From Acetothermia bacterium UBA7521 (GTDB lineage Bacteria; Bipolaricaulota; Bipolaricaulia; Bipolaricaulales; Bipolaricaulaceae), in NCBI GenBank assembly GCA_002479455.1, contig DLNB01000060.1, positions 1 through 16,192 on the forward strand: DNA of 16,192 bases, written 5' to 3'. The position numbers were made by a program, and so were the translations under genes. This document shows, one piece after another, positions 6,893 to 13,549 of this stretch; positions within the stretch are counted from its first letter, which is position 1, and each line of letters starts with the position of its first letter. The notes under the pieces are model-generated. The model saw only the letters and a program-made list of their open reading frames with translations, made no database searches and was not told where the DNA came from.

Positions 6893-8211
6893 AGCCCACC
6901 TCCGTGGTCCGGGGTCCGTTGTCCGTTGTCCGTTGTCCGTCGTCCGTGGGCCGTGGACCGTGGACCGGAAGCCGACAACCGAGAACCGCCAACCATCCTT
7001 TCCGTCTTGGCGCGGGAGAGGCGGAGGAGGTCCTCCTTGAGCACCGTCGCCGGGGAGCCGTCGCGCACCACGTGCACGCGGTCCATGCAGCACATGCAGG
7101 GATCGATCGAGGCGGCGATGATCGGGATGTCGGCCACCTCCTGGTCGCGGAACATTGGGACCCAGCTCATGAGGTTCGAGTACGTCGGCGCCTTCACCTT
7201 CCACACGATCGGCTCCTCGACGCCGGCCTCGAGGCGGATGTAGTGGATGACCTCGCCCCGCGGCGCCTCGTGCCAGCCCAACCCCTCGCCCTCAACCTTC
7301 TTGAGGTAGGCGAGCAGGGCCGGGACCTTCGGGAACGAGGTGATCTCGCCCTCCGGCATCTCGTACAGGCACGTCTCGATCAGGTCGAGGGACTGGGCGA
7401 CCTCGAGCAGCCGCACCACGGCCTTGTCGTACACGTCGCCCCGCGGTTCGAGCCCGTAGTCGCGGGGGGTGATCGCCTTCACCCCGAGCTCGCCGTACAC
7501 AAGGTACGGCCGGTCCTGGCGCACGTCCTTGCTCAGGCCCGATGCCCGGGCAGTGGGGCCCACCGCGCACAGGGAATCGGCCTCCTCTGAGGTGAGGATC
7601 CCCACATCGCGCGTCCGCGCTTCCACGGACGGGTCGCGGAGGAACGCGTCGAGGAGTTCGTCCAGCAGCCCGCGGTAGTAGCGAACCATCGCCTCGACCT
7701 TCGGGGTCTGCTCGGGGGAGACGTCCCGCCGCACCCCGCCGTAGATGGGGAGGGCGTAGTCGATCCGGTTCCCGGACAGCTCTTCGAGGAGGTCGAGCAC
7801 CTGCTCGCGCACCTTCCACGTGAGGTGGAGCAGCGTGTCGAACCCCAGCTCGTGGGCGGCGACGCCGGCCCACAGGAGGTGGGAGTGGATCCGCTCCAGC
7901 TCGGAGTAGATCACGCGCAGGTACTGGGCCCGGGGCGGGACCTCGATCCCCGCCGCCCGCTCCACGGCGAGCGTGATCGTGATCGGGTGGGAGATCGAGC
8001 AGATGCCGCAGATCCGCTCGGAGAGGTAGAGGGTCTGGATCAGGTTCCGCTTCATCGCCATGAACTCGATTCCGCGGTGGGCGAACCCGGCGCGGATGTC
8101 TACGCCGCGGATCCGCTCCCCCTCTACCTGGAACGTGAACCGGATCGGCTCCTTCAAGGCGGGGTGGATGGGGCCGATCGGGATCTCGTACACGTTCTGG
8201 GTCTCAGCCAT
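6889..8211 (-). CDS. mbhL: Membrane-bound [NiFe] hydrogenase large subunit L
   Basis: 440 aa catalytic subunit (group 4 [NiFe] hydrogenase, NuoD-related), expected to face the cytoplasm. The N-terminal nickel motif ERICGICS provides C68 and C71; the C-terminal motif DPCMCCMDR provides C372 and C375, with an extra C374. All four Ni ligands are therefore present, which argues for a true hydrogenase rather than a sulfane reductase or a Complex I-type subunit. In E. coli HycE the pro-subunit is cut after the Arg of the equivalent DPCYSCTDR; here that leaves a 62-residue propeptide instead of about 32. The last 31 residues of it are encoded by a heptamer repeat (6902-6992). The ATG has GGAGG 6 nt upstream and overlaps mbhK by 8 nt. 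Confidence 0.95.
   Translation of the reverse strand: MAETQNVYEIPIGPIHPALKEPIRFTFQVEGERIRGVDIRAGFAHRGIEFMAMKRNLIQTLYLSERICGICSISHPITITLAVERAAGIEVPPRAQYLRVIYSELERIHSHLLWAGVAAHELGFDTLLHLTWKVREQVLDLLEELSGNRIDYALPIYGGVRRDVSPEQTPKVEAMVRYYRGLLDELLDAFLRDPSVEARTRDVGILTSEEADSLCAVGPTARASGLSKDVRQDRPYLVYGELGVKAITPRDYGLEPRGDVYDKAVVRLLEVAQSLDLIETCLYEMPEGEITSFPKVPALLAYLKKVEGEGLGWHEAPRGEVIHYIRLEAGVEEPIVWKVKAPTYSNLMSWVPMFRDQEVADIPIIAASIDPCMCCMDRVHVVRDGSPATVLKEDLLRLSRAKTERMVGGSRLSASGPRSTAHGRRTTDNGQRTPDHGGGL
6902..6992 (+). repeat. Tandem heptamer repeat within the 3' end of mbhL
   Basis: Thirteen consecutive 7-nt units, each starting CCG: CCGTGGT, CCGGGGT, CCGTTGT (three times), CCGTCGT, CCGTGGG, CCGTGGA (twice), CCGGAAG, CCGACAA, CCGAGAA, CCGCCAA. 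The array ends 9 nt before the mbhL stop/mbhM start overlap and just before the mbhM ribosome site. It is read in frame on the minus strand as a low-complexity tail (RTTDNGQ-like). The same unit recurs at 12323-12352. Confidence 0.9.
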
Positions 8212-8722
8212 TCTTCCCCTCCCACTCCACGAGCCGGTTCACGAGCTTCGCCGTCTCCGGGTCGTCCTTCCGCCACGGGTAGCCGGGGAAGTCGTCGGGC
8301 AGGAACACGTGCGCGGTGGACGGGATCCCGGTGAACTCGACGCCGAGGAACTCGATCTTCTCCCGCTCCGCGGTCTCCGCCCCCGGCAGGAGGCCGCAGA
8401 TCGAGGGAAGCACGGGGTCGCTCTTGGACACGGTCACGCGGAGGGTGACGGTCACCTCGCCCCCGGGCGTGCCGTACCCGACGGTGAAGTGGTAGAGGAG
8501 CTCGATCCCCTCGCCCGTATCCCGACCGGAGATGACGGAGATGTGCAGCGGGCCGGCGGCCTTGAGCGCCGCCACCGCGGGGACGAGCCCCTCGCGGGGG
8601 ACGTCGACCCACAGCTCGGGGACCTCGACCGGGGTCCGCACCCCCACCGACCGAGGGCGGAGCTCGGGCTGGAGCCCGGGCACCGCCGCCGTGAGCGCCC
8701 GCGTCACCTGATCGGCGGTCAT
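8204..8722 (-). CDS. mbhK: Membrane-bound hydrogenase subunit K (NuoC-like, 30 kDa)
   Basis: 172 aa structural subunit homologous to NuoC and the N-terminal part of HycE. It packs against the large subunit in the peripheral arm and has no cofactor. The family signature is visible near the C-terminus as AEREKIEFLGVEFTGIPS followed by LPDDFPGYPWRKDDPE (compare the family form E-R-E-x-x-D-L-x-G-v-x-F-x-G-h-P and LPDDW-x-x-x-P-L-R-K-D). Separate K and L genes, rather than a fusion as in HycE, match the Thermococcales Mbh arrangement. The ATG overlaps the mbhJ stop (ATGA). Confidence 0.9.
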   Translation of the reverse strand: MTADQVTRALTAAVPGLQPELRPRSVGVRTPVEVPELWVDVPREGLVPAVAALKAAGPLHISVISGRDTGEGIELLYHFTVGYGTPGGEVTVTLRVTVSKSDPVLPSICGLLPGAETAEREKIEFLGVEFTGIPSTAHVFLPDDFPGYPWRKDDPETAKLVNRLVEWEGKNG

Positions 8723-9150
8723 CGCTTCTCCCCGGCAAGCTGCTCGAGTTTGGCCACCGCGGTCACCACGCCGTGGATGATCGCCTCCGGCCGGGGCGGG
8801 CAGCCCGGGACGTACGCCGCCACGGGGACGATCTTGTCCACCGGGCCGACCACGTTGTAGCTGTCGTAGAACACGCCGGAGGTCGAGCCGCACCCGCCGA
8901 CCACGACCACGGCCTTCGGTTCCGGCGTCTGATCGTAGACGCGCTTCAGCCGCTCGGCCATCGGCCGCGTCACGGGCCCGGTCACGAGGAGGACGTCGGC
9001 GTGGCGCGGGGTGCCGACAAGCTTGATCCCGAACCGCTCCACGTCGTAGCGGGGGGTGAGGGCGGCCACGATCTCGATGTCGCAGCCGTTGCATGAACCG
9101 GTGGCGATGTGGAACACCCACAGCGCCCGCTTGAACGACGACAGGCCCAT
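8719..9150 (-). CDS. mbhJ: Membrane-bound hydrogenase small subunit J (NuoB-like)
   Basis: 143 aa small subunit holding the proximal [4Fe-4S] cluster that passes electrons to the Ni-Fe site. The four ligands are visible: C20 and C23 in SCNGCD, C87 in VGGCGSTSG, and C117 in PGCPPRP. There is no Tat signal peptide and there are no medial or distal cluster domains, as expected for group 4 enzymes and NuoB. One base separates its ATG from the mbhI stop; the other side overlaps mbhK by 4 nt. Confidence 0.94.
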   Translation of the reverse strand: MGLSSFKRALWVFHIATGSCNGCDIEIVAALTPRYDVERFGIKLVGTPRHADVLLVTGPVTRPMAERLKRVYDQTPEPKAVVVVGGCGSTSGVFYDSYNVVGPVDKIVPVAAYVPGCPPRPEAIIHGVVTAVAKLEQLAGEKR

Positions 9151-9151
9151 C

Positions 9152-9478
9152 TCAGCCCCCCACGAGGACGATCAGGAACACCACGGCCAAGATGACCACC
9201 AGCCACCCCACGTAGTCGTTGACCAGCCCGCTGTGCAGCGCCCGCAGGCGCTCGACGTACGGCCGCAGCCCTTCCACGAACCCCCAGTAGAGGTGCCCGC
9301 CCCCGACGTGGGCCCCCTCCATTTTCTCGCCGGACAGGAACGGGAGTTCGCCGTCCGTCCCCCGGGTGTAGTCGCGCCGGCCGCGGGACCACACGACGAG
9401 CGCCAGCAGGGTCACCCCCGCTGCGGCGGCGAGCCAGAGGAGCGGGTTCCAGAACCCGTGCCCGGTGAGGAGGGTCAT
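9152..9478 (-). CDS. mbhI: Membrane-bound hydrogenase subunit I
   Basis: 108 aa with one transmembrane helix near each end (about residues 13-32 and 88-107) and a polar middle containing GVTL...WSRGRRDYTRG and HVGGGHLYWGFVEGLRPYVERL. In Pyrococcus Mbh the equivalent subunit bridges the antiporter and hydrogenase modules. The identification rests on position between mbhH and mbhJ, size and topology more than on any single motif. The ATG overlaps the mbhH stop (ATGA). Confidence 0.8.
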   Translation of the reverse strand: MTLLTGHGFWNPLLWLAAAAGVTLLALVVWSRGRRDYTRGTDGELPFLSGEKMEGAHVGGGHLYWGFVEGLRPYVERLRALHSGLVNDYVGWLVVILAVVFLIVLVGG

Positions 9479-11013
9479 CGTCCGAGCACCGCCTGGAGGT
9501 AGAGGTCGCGGCCCTTCCACAGGGCGTCCGCCGCCGGCGCCACGAGGTGGCGGACGACGAGCTCGGGGAACAGCCCCAGGGCGAGCACGCCCAGCGCCAG
9601 AACCCCCATTGCCACGAGCATCGAGACGGGTACCGGCTCGGCCTTCCGGAGCCGCGGCCCGAGGAACGCCCCCTGGAACGCCTTCACGAACACGGCAAGG
9701 AGGAGGATCGAGGCCAGGATCGCGAGCGCAGACAGGATCGGCGAGAGGAGGAAGCTCGACTGGTAGATCATCAGCTTCGAGGCGAACCCGTTGAGGGGCG
9801 GGATCCCGGCCAGGGCGAGCGATCCGAGGAGGAAGAACCCCGTCGTCCACGTGAGGTCGTGCCCCAGCCCGCCCAGGTTCGCCAGGTTCCGGTTCCCGGC
9901 GGCCTTCTCCACCGCGCCTACAGCGAGGAAGAGGAGCCCGATCGCCACCGCGTCGTTCAGCATGTGGAAGATCCCGCCCTGGATCGCCACCAGCCCGTAC
10001 GCGGGCCGCGCGGCGATCACGGTCAGGCCGACCCCGACCCCGAGGAGCATGTACCCGATCTGGGACACGGCCCCGAACGCGACGAGCCGGCCGAGGTCCA
10101 TCTGGACCACGGCCATCAGGGCCGCCACGAGGAGGGTCAGGGTGCCGAGGGATACCACCAGCCACCCGATCGCCGGGTCGGCGACCCCGCCGTAGAGGGT
10201 GAACAGGACCCGGAACAGGGCGTAGAGGGAGATCTGGGTGTTGGCGACGAGGAGGATCACCGCCTGGGCCGGGGCCTCGCCGTACGCGTCGGGCGCCCAC
10301 ATGTGGAGGGGCACCGCGCCGGCCTTCATGAGCAGCCCGCCGAGGAGCAGCCCGAGCGCGATCCGGTCCACCACTGACCCACTGATCTGGCGGGCGAGGT
10401 AGGCGAGGTTCAGCGCCCCGTACTCGCCGTAGAGGAGGGCGATCGCGAGGAGGACGAACAGCCCGCCCACGGTGTACATGACCATCGTCTTGAACGCCGC
10501 CTCCGGGCCGCGCGACGCCCACGTGCGGTAGCCGACGAGGCCGCACGCGGCGATCGACGTCACCTCGAAGAACACGAACAGGTTGAACAGGTCGCCGGTG
10601 AACGCCATCCCGAGCATCCCCGCCCAGAGGAGCGTCCCCAGGGTCAGGGCGAGGGTCTTGCCCTCGTCCTCGTTCAGGTACCGCCAGGCGTAGGAGAAGC
10701 CGACCACGGCCACGAGGACGGTGATGAGGCCCAGGAACGCGCTGAGGGCGTCCACAGTGAGGATGATCCGGATCGGGAACCCGCCCGGCGCGAGGGTATC
10801 CAGGGGCCACGCTGCGCCCAGGGTGTAGACCTGGATCCCGACCGTGTAGACCTGTACGGCGACAAGGACGGTGAGGGCACCGGTGACACCCGCGACGAGG
10901 ACGAGCCACAGGTCGCGCAGCGACGTGTGGAGTTTCGCCCACAGCGGCAGGGCGAACGCGCCCAGCAGGGGCACGGCGACGGCGAGGATCGGGGCGTGCG
11001 CGGTGAGGTTCAT
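9475..11013 (-). CDS. mbhH: Mrp antiporter-like subunit H (MrpD/NuoN-like)
   Basis: 512 aa, about 14 TM, the main ion-pumping subunit of the complex. Conserved elements are Glu150 in NLFVFFEVTS (TM5), Lys230 in LLMKAGAVPLHMWAPDAY (TM7) and Lys413 in NGFASKLMIY (TM12). Two usual positions look altered: the TM8 motif normally close to DLKRLLAYSS reads DLGRLVAFGA (Gly308), and the region normally HxxNHAxxKALLFL reads H350-MLNDAVAIGLLFL (Asp354, no Lys). The protein is full length with no frameshift. The ATG overlaps the mbhG stop (ATGA). Whether H+ or Na+ is moved cannot be told from sequence alone. Confidence 0.92.
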   Translation of the reverse strand: MNLTAHAPILAVAVPLLGAFALPLWAKLHTSLRDLWLVLVAGVTGALTVLVAVQVYTVGIQVYTLGAAWPLDTLAPGGFPIRIILTVDALSAFLGLITVLVAVVGFSYAWRYLNEDEGKTLALTLGTLLWAGMLGMAFTGDLFNLFVFFEVTSIAACGLVGYRTWASRGPEAAFKTMVMYTVGGLFVLLAIALLYGEYGALNLAYLARQISGSVVDRIALGLLLGGLLMKAGAVPLHMWAPDAYGEAPAQAVILLVANTQISLYALFRVLFTLYGGVADPAIGWLVVSLGTLTLLVAALMAVVQMDLGRLVAFGAVSQIGYMLLGVGVGLTVIAARPAYGLVAIQGGIFHMLNDAVAIGLLFLAVGAVEKAAGNRNLANLGGLGHDLTWTTGFFLLGSLALAGIPPLNGFASKLMIYQSSFLLSPILSALAILASILLLAVFVKAFQGAFLGPRLRKAEPVPVSMLVAMGVLALGVLALGLFPELVVRHLVAPAADALWKGRDLYLQAVLGR

Positions 11014-11357
11014 CCCGAGAGCTCCGTAACCTTGCGGCCGTCGAGGGTCTTCTTGTGGCGGTGGATGACGACCACGAACGCGAGCATGAGCGCGGTTGTG
11101 GCGAGGCCGATGACGATGCTCGTCAGGGTGAGGGCCTGCGGCGTGGGGAGGACCATCGCCGCGTCCGGCGGGGCGTACGTGTAGATGGGAACGATCCCGC
11201 CCCTCACGTAGCCCGTGGCGACGAGGTACAGGTTGACCCCGTTCTCGATGATCTTGATCCCGATCACGACCTTGATCAGGTTCCTCCGGAAGAGGAGAGC
11301 CCACAGCCCGAGGAGGACGAGGACCATGCACACCACGAACGGCGCGTTACCGATCAT
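11010..11357 (-). CDS. mbhG: Mrp antiporter-like subunit G (MrpC/NuoK-like)
   Basis: 115 aa with three hydrophobic helices. The NuoK/MrpC signature is clear: NLIKVVIGIKIIENGVNLYL in the first half and PTPQALTLTSIVIGLATTAL in the second, including the conserved Glu in TM2 (IIENGVN). It continues the ion path between the pumping subunit and the rest of the membrane arm. Its start lies 11 nt inside mbhF. Confidence 0.93.
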   Translation of the reverse strand: MIGNAPFVVCMVLVLLGLWALLFRRNLIKVVIGIKIIENGVNLYLVATGYVRGGIVPIYTYAPPDAAMVLPTPQALTLTSIVIGLATTALMLAFVVVIHRHKKTLDGRKVTELSG

Positions 11358-11796
11358 CGTCGCCCCCGAACAACCCGAACAGGACCATCACCGCGCCCAG
11401 GCCGCCGAGCACCTTGAACCCCACCGCCCAGTTCATGAGCGGCACCGTGCCCCCGGTGTTGAGGAACCCGGCGTTGGGACCGATCGGTGAGGCCGCGCCG
11501 AACAGCCCGCCCGATCCGGCGAGGAGGTTGAAGAAGAACGTGGTCCCGATCCCGAGGAACGCCAGGACCACGAACGCGATACCGCCGAGGTCCTCGAGAA
11601 CCGACAGCGGGCTCTTCAGCTTCTTGAGCGAAGGCGCGCCGAACGCGACGAGAAGGAGGGCTACCGCCGACGCGGCCACCGCCCCGCCCTGGAACCCGCC
11701 GCCTGGGGTGAGGTGCCCGTGGAGGATGACGTACCCCCCGAAGGCGAGGATCACCGGGACGAGGATCCGGGCGATCGTCCGCACGACAACGCTCAT
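11347..11796 (-). CDS. mbhF: Mrp antiporter-like subunit F (MrpB-like)
   Basis: 149 aa, four TM helices. The MnhB/MrpB family signature is HGHLTPGGGFQGGAVAASA at residues about 26-44, preceded by a hydrophobic helix and followed by DLGGIAFVVLAFLGIG. Residues 110-125 (IGPNAGFLNTGGTVPLMN) match the typical MrpB loop. It is part of the Na+/H+ antiporter-like module. It ends in an acidic tail GGDDDR that overlaps the mbhG start. Confidence 0.92.
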   Translation of the reverse strand: MSVVVRTIARILVPVILAFGGYVILHGHLTPGGGFQGGAVAASAVALLLVAFGAPSLKKLKSPLSVLEDLGGIAFVVLAFLGIGTTFFFNLLAGSGGLFGAASPIGPNAGFLNTGGTVPLMNWAVGFKVLGGLGAVMVLFGLFGGDDDR

Positions 11797-12059
11797 CGCT
11801 TCAGCCTCCGCAGGATGAGGGCTACCCCGATCACGGCCGTGAACAGCACCGTCGCCTCGCCGAGGGTGTCGTAGCCTCGGTAGTCGAACACGACCGCCGT
11901 CACCACGTTGTTCGCCGCCGTCTCCGTCTGCGACCAGGCGTTGAAGTAGCGGTCCATCAGGTCGAACCGTGGCGCCCCGAACGGCCGCATCCGCGCTCCA
12001 CCGAGGAGGAGGCACCCCGCAACGATCACGAACGCTGCCAACACGATCCAGCGCCTCAT
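11793..12059 (-). CDS. mbhE: Hydrogenase subunit E, MrpA C-terminal-like
   Basis: 88 aa membrane protein with an N-terminal helix and a conserved second half, NNVVTAVVFDYRGYDTLGEATVLFTAVIG. That second half corresponds to the last domain of MrpA, found as a separate gene in Mbh complexes. There is no full-length MrpA/NuoL in the operon, as in Thermococcales. ATGA overlaps link it to mbhD and mbhF; AGGAGG lies immediately before the ATG. Confidence 0.88.
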   Translation of the reverse strand: MRRWIVLAAFVIVAGCLLLGGARMRPFGAPRFDLMDRYFNAWSQTETAANNVVTAVVFDYRGYDTLGEATVLFTAVIGVALILRRLKR

Positions 12060-12307
12060 TCCTCCTCCTTGCGCTGCGTCTTGCGGATCGCCAGGACGAA
12101 GATCGCCGTGGTGAGGGCCGCCCCGACCCCGGCCTCGGCGATCGCCACGTCCGGCGCCTGAAGAAGGTAGAACTGGAGGGCAAGCAGGAGGCTCGACCCG
12201 GCAAGGGCGATCACGCTCGCCAGGAGGTCCTTCAGCCACACGGCAAGAATCGAGCCAGCGACGATCAAGACGAGGATCACGACCTGCAGGATGGCGAGAA
12301 GCGTCAT
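12056..12307 (-). CDS. mbhD: Hydrogenase subunit D, DUF4040/MrpA-like
   Basis: 83 aa, three TM helices. It matches the DUF4040 segment of MrpA, with the diagnostic LLQAPDVAIAEAGVGAAL followed by TTAIFVLAI at residues 48-74, including the conserved Asp and Glu. It forms part of the ion channel between the MrpD-like and other antiporter subunits. It starts with an ATGA overlap with mbhC; its AGGAG ribosome site lies just beyond the heptamer array at 12323-12352. Confidence 0.9.
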   Translation of the reverse strand: MTLLAILQVVILVLIVAGSILAVWLKDLLASVIALAGSSLLLALQFYLLQAPDVAIAEAGVGAALTTAIFVLAIRKTQRKEEE

Positions 12308-12681
12308 CCGTTCTCCTGCGATCCGTGGTCCGTGGTCCGTGGTCCGTGACCGGCTTCCTCGAGGCGGTCCACCACGGCGCGGAACGGTTTGATCCCCGAT
12401 CGGTGGGCGGCCCGCGCCAGGGCGTGGGATCCCGTGGGGTTCGTCAGGAGCAGGAACACGAGCGCTAAGAAGGCCCGCACCGCCATCGTCCCCCCCGCCC
12501 CGCCGCCCTGGACGATCCCGTACACGGCGACGGCGAGGATGGAGAAGATCGACCCGAAGGTGGTGCATTTCGTCGCGCCGTGGATGCGGGTGTACACGTC
12601 GGGGAACCGGATCAGCGCCACCGCCCCCAGCGCGTTGAACGCGGCCCCGACCGCAAGAAACGCGTAGATGAGCCCGTTCAC
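12304..12681 (-). CDS. mbhC: Mrp antiporter-like subunit C (MrpG-like)
   Basis: 125 aa, three TM helices. Family features are AVGAAFNALGAVALIRFPDV followed by YTRIHGATKCTTFGSIFS, the hallmark of MnhG/MrpG. The GTG start at 12681 overlaps the mbhB stop (GTGA). The last residues (GPRTTDHGSQENG) are encoded by a four-unit heptamer repeat also seen in mbhL, so the C-terminus is longer than, and unlike, that of the family. The tail should lie outside the membrane and probably does no harm. Confidence 0.92.
   Translation of the reverse strand: MNGLIYAFLAVGAAFNALGAVALIRFPDVYTRIHGATKCTTFGSIFSILAVAVYGIVQGGGAGGTMAVRAFLALVFLLLTNPTGSHALARAAHRSGIKPFRAVVDRLEEAGHGPRTTDHGSQENG
12323..12352 (+). repeat. Tandem heptamer repeat in the 3' end of mbhC
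   Basis: Three units of CCGTGGT followed by CCGTGAC and CGG. It lies about 10 nt before the mbhD ribosome site and overlaps the last codons of mbhC on the other strand. It has the same unit, orientation and relative position as the array in mbhL. Confidence 0.85.
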
Positions 12682-12944
12682 GACAACCCCCGTTCCAGGT
12701 ACCGCGCGATGTACAGCGTCCCCACGTAGGACAGGAGCGCGTACACAAGCGCGACGTCGAGGAGGACGACCTGGTTGAACGCTGCGCCGAGGAGGACCAT
12801 CGTTGCCACGACGAGGGTGTTGATCGTGTCCAAGGCCACCGCGCGGTCGGCGGCGGTGGGGCCAATCCCCAGCCGCACCATACACACGAGGATGAACCCC
12901 AGCATGGCAAGACCGGCGACGGCGAACGGCAGCGCGACGATCAC
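12678..12944 (-). CDS. mbhB: Mrp antiporter-like subunit B (MrpF-like)
   Basis: 88 aa, three TM helices. The MrpF signature is MVRLGIGPTAADRAVALDTI (residues 21-40, with the conserved Asp-Arg), followed by VVLLDVALVYALLSYVGTLYIARYLERG. The GTG at 12944 is preferred: GGAGGG lies 7 nt upstream and it overlaps the mbhA stop (GTGA). A longer frame starting at an ATG inside mbhA has no homology in its extra part. Confidence 0.92.
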   Translation of the reverse strand: MIVALPFAVAGLAMLGFILVCMVRLGIGPTAADRAVALDTINTLVVATMVLLGAAFNQVVLLDVALVYALLSYVGTLYIARYLERGLS

Positions 12945-13456
12945 TCGGCGACCCTCCGTGCCCACTTCGGGAACGGTCCGCATACAGCGTCCGCCGTCGG
13001 CGACGGGTCCGTCACGTGGATCCAGTGGACGAAGAAGTCGCCCGTCACGTCGTCCACGTCCATCGTCAGGGTGCCGGGGGTGAGGGTGATCGAGTTGGCG
13101 AGAAGCGTGCGGCCGACGTCTGTCTTCAGGTCCGGGTTGAAGCGGACGATCCCCGGGTTGATCCGGCCGGTGAGTACCCGCCACGCCACGTCGAGATTGG
13201 CCTTGGCCATCGCGTAGAGGAACGGACCGAGTAGGTAGACGAGGAACAAGAACCAGCGCTGGGGCTGCAGCAACCTCCACCCGCCCCGCTTCCAGACGAG
13301 CGGTCCGGTGGCCAGACCCACCAGGAGCGCGATCACCGCGCCGGCGAGGAGCTCTTCGGGTGCCCACAGGCCCCATCTCCCACTGAAGGCGGAGAACACG
13401 AGGTACAGGGCGAACACCAGGAGAGCCGTTGTCGTCCACTCCGCCACCCGACGCAT
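12941..13456 (-). CDS. mbhA: Mrp antiporter-like subunit A (MrpE-like), first gene of the operon
   Basis: 171 aa, about three N-terminal TM helices followed by a soluble domain. MrpE features are visible: LLGPFLYAMAKANLDVAWRV followed by LTGRINPGIVRFNPDLKTDVGRTLLANSITLTPGTLTMDVD, then FFVHWIHV. The start ATG (MRRVAEW) at 13456 is chosen because a good promoter lies just upstream. A longer frame from 13519 would have that promoter inside it and has no family-like sequence. No Shine-Dalgarno is visible, and the -10 box is 9 nt away, so the mRNA may be leaderless. Confidence 0.92.
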   Translation of the reverse strand: MRRVAEWTTTALLVFALYLVFSAFSGRWGLWAPEELLAGAVIALLVGLATGPLVWKRGGWRLLQPQRWFLFLVYLLGPFLYAMAKANLDVAWRVLTGRINPGIVRFNPDLKTDVGRTLLANSITLTPGTLTMDVDDVTGDFFVHWIHVTDPSPTADAVCGPFPKWARRVAE

Positions 13457-13465
13457 ACGGGCCGG

Positions 13466-13494
13466 ACTATAGCCAGCGGAAGCGGACCATGCAA
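13466..13494 (-). promoter_or_regulatory. Promoter of the mbh operon
   Basis: On the minus strand TTGCAT (13489-13494), a 17-nt spacer and TATAGT (13466-13471). Transcription would begin near 13459-13460, only about 3 nt before the mbhA ATG. No other promoter-like site is needed for the 14 overlapping genes. Confidence 0.6.
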
Positions 13495-13512
13495 TCCGCG
13501 GGAGCTCGGGGG

Positions 13513-13541
13513 TCGGCACGTCGCCGGCAGGGGGGTATCAT
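13513..13541 (+). promoter_or_regulatory. Candidate promoter of hypB
   Basis: TCGGCA (4 of 6 consensus bases), a 17-nt spacer and TATCAT at 13536-13541. The -10 box ends 8 nt before the hypB ATG and no Shine-Dalgarno is present, so a leaderless start is likely. It is divergent from the mbh promoter within a 93-bp gap, allowing shared control. Confidence 0.5.
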
Positions 13542-13549
13542 CGTCCGCT

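Noticed and set aside
6902..6992. Phase-variation switch by slippage of the heptamer array
   Set aside because: A change of one unit would shift the mbhL frame only after the catalytic motif and could disturb the mbhM overlap. The units are too diverged from each other to slip readily.
5987..7243. A 418-codon plus-strand open frame opposite mbhM/mbhL
   Set aside because: It is antisense to clearly homologous genes and has the His/Arg/Glu-rich composition typical of a shadow frame in high-GC DNA.
13457..13519. Longer N-terminus for mbhA starting at 13519
   Set aside because: It would contain the promoter, and the extra residues do not resemble MrpE proteins.
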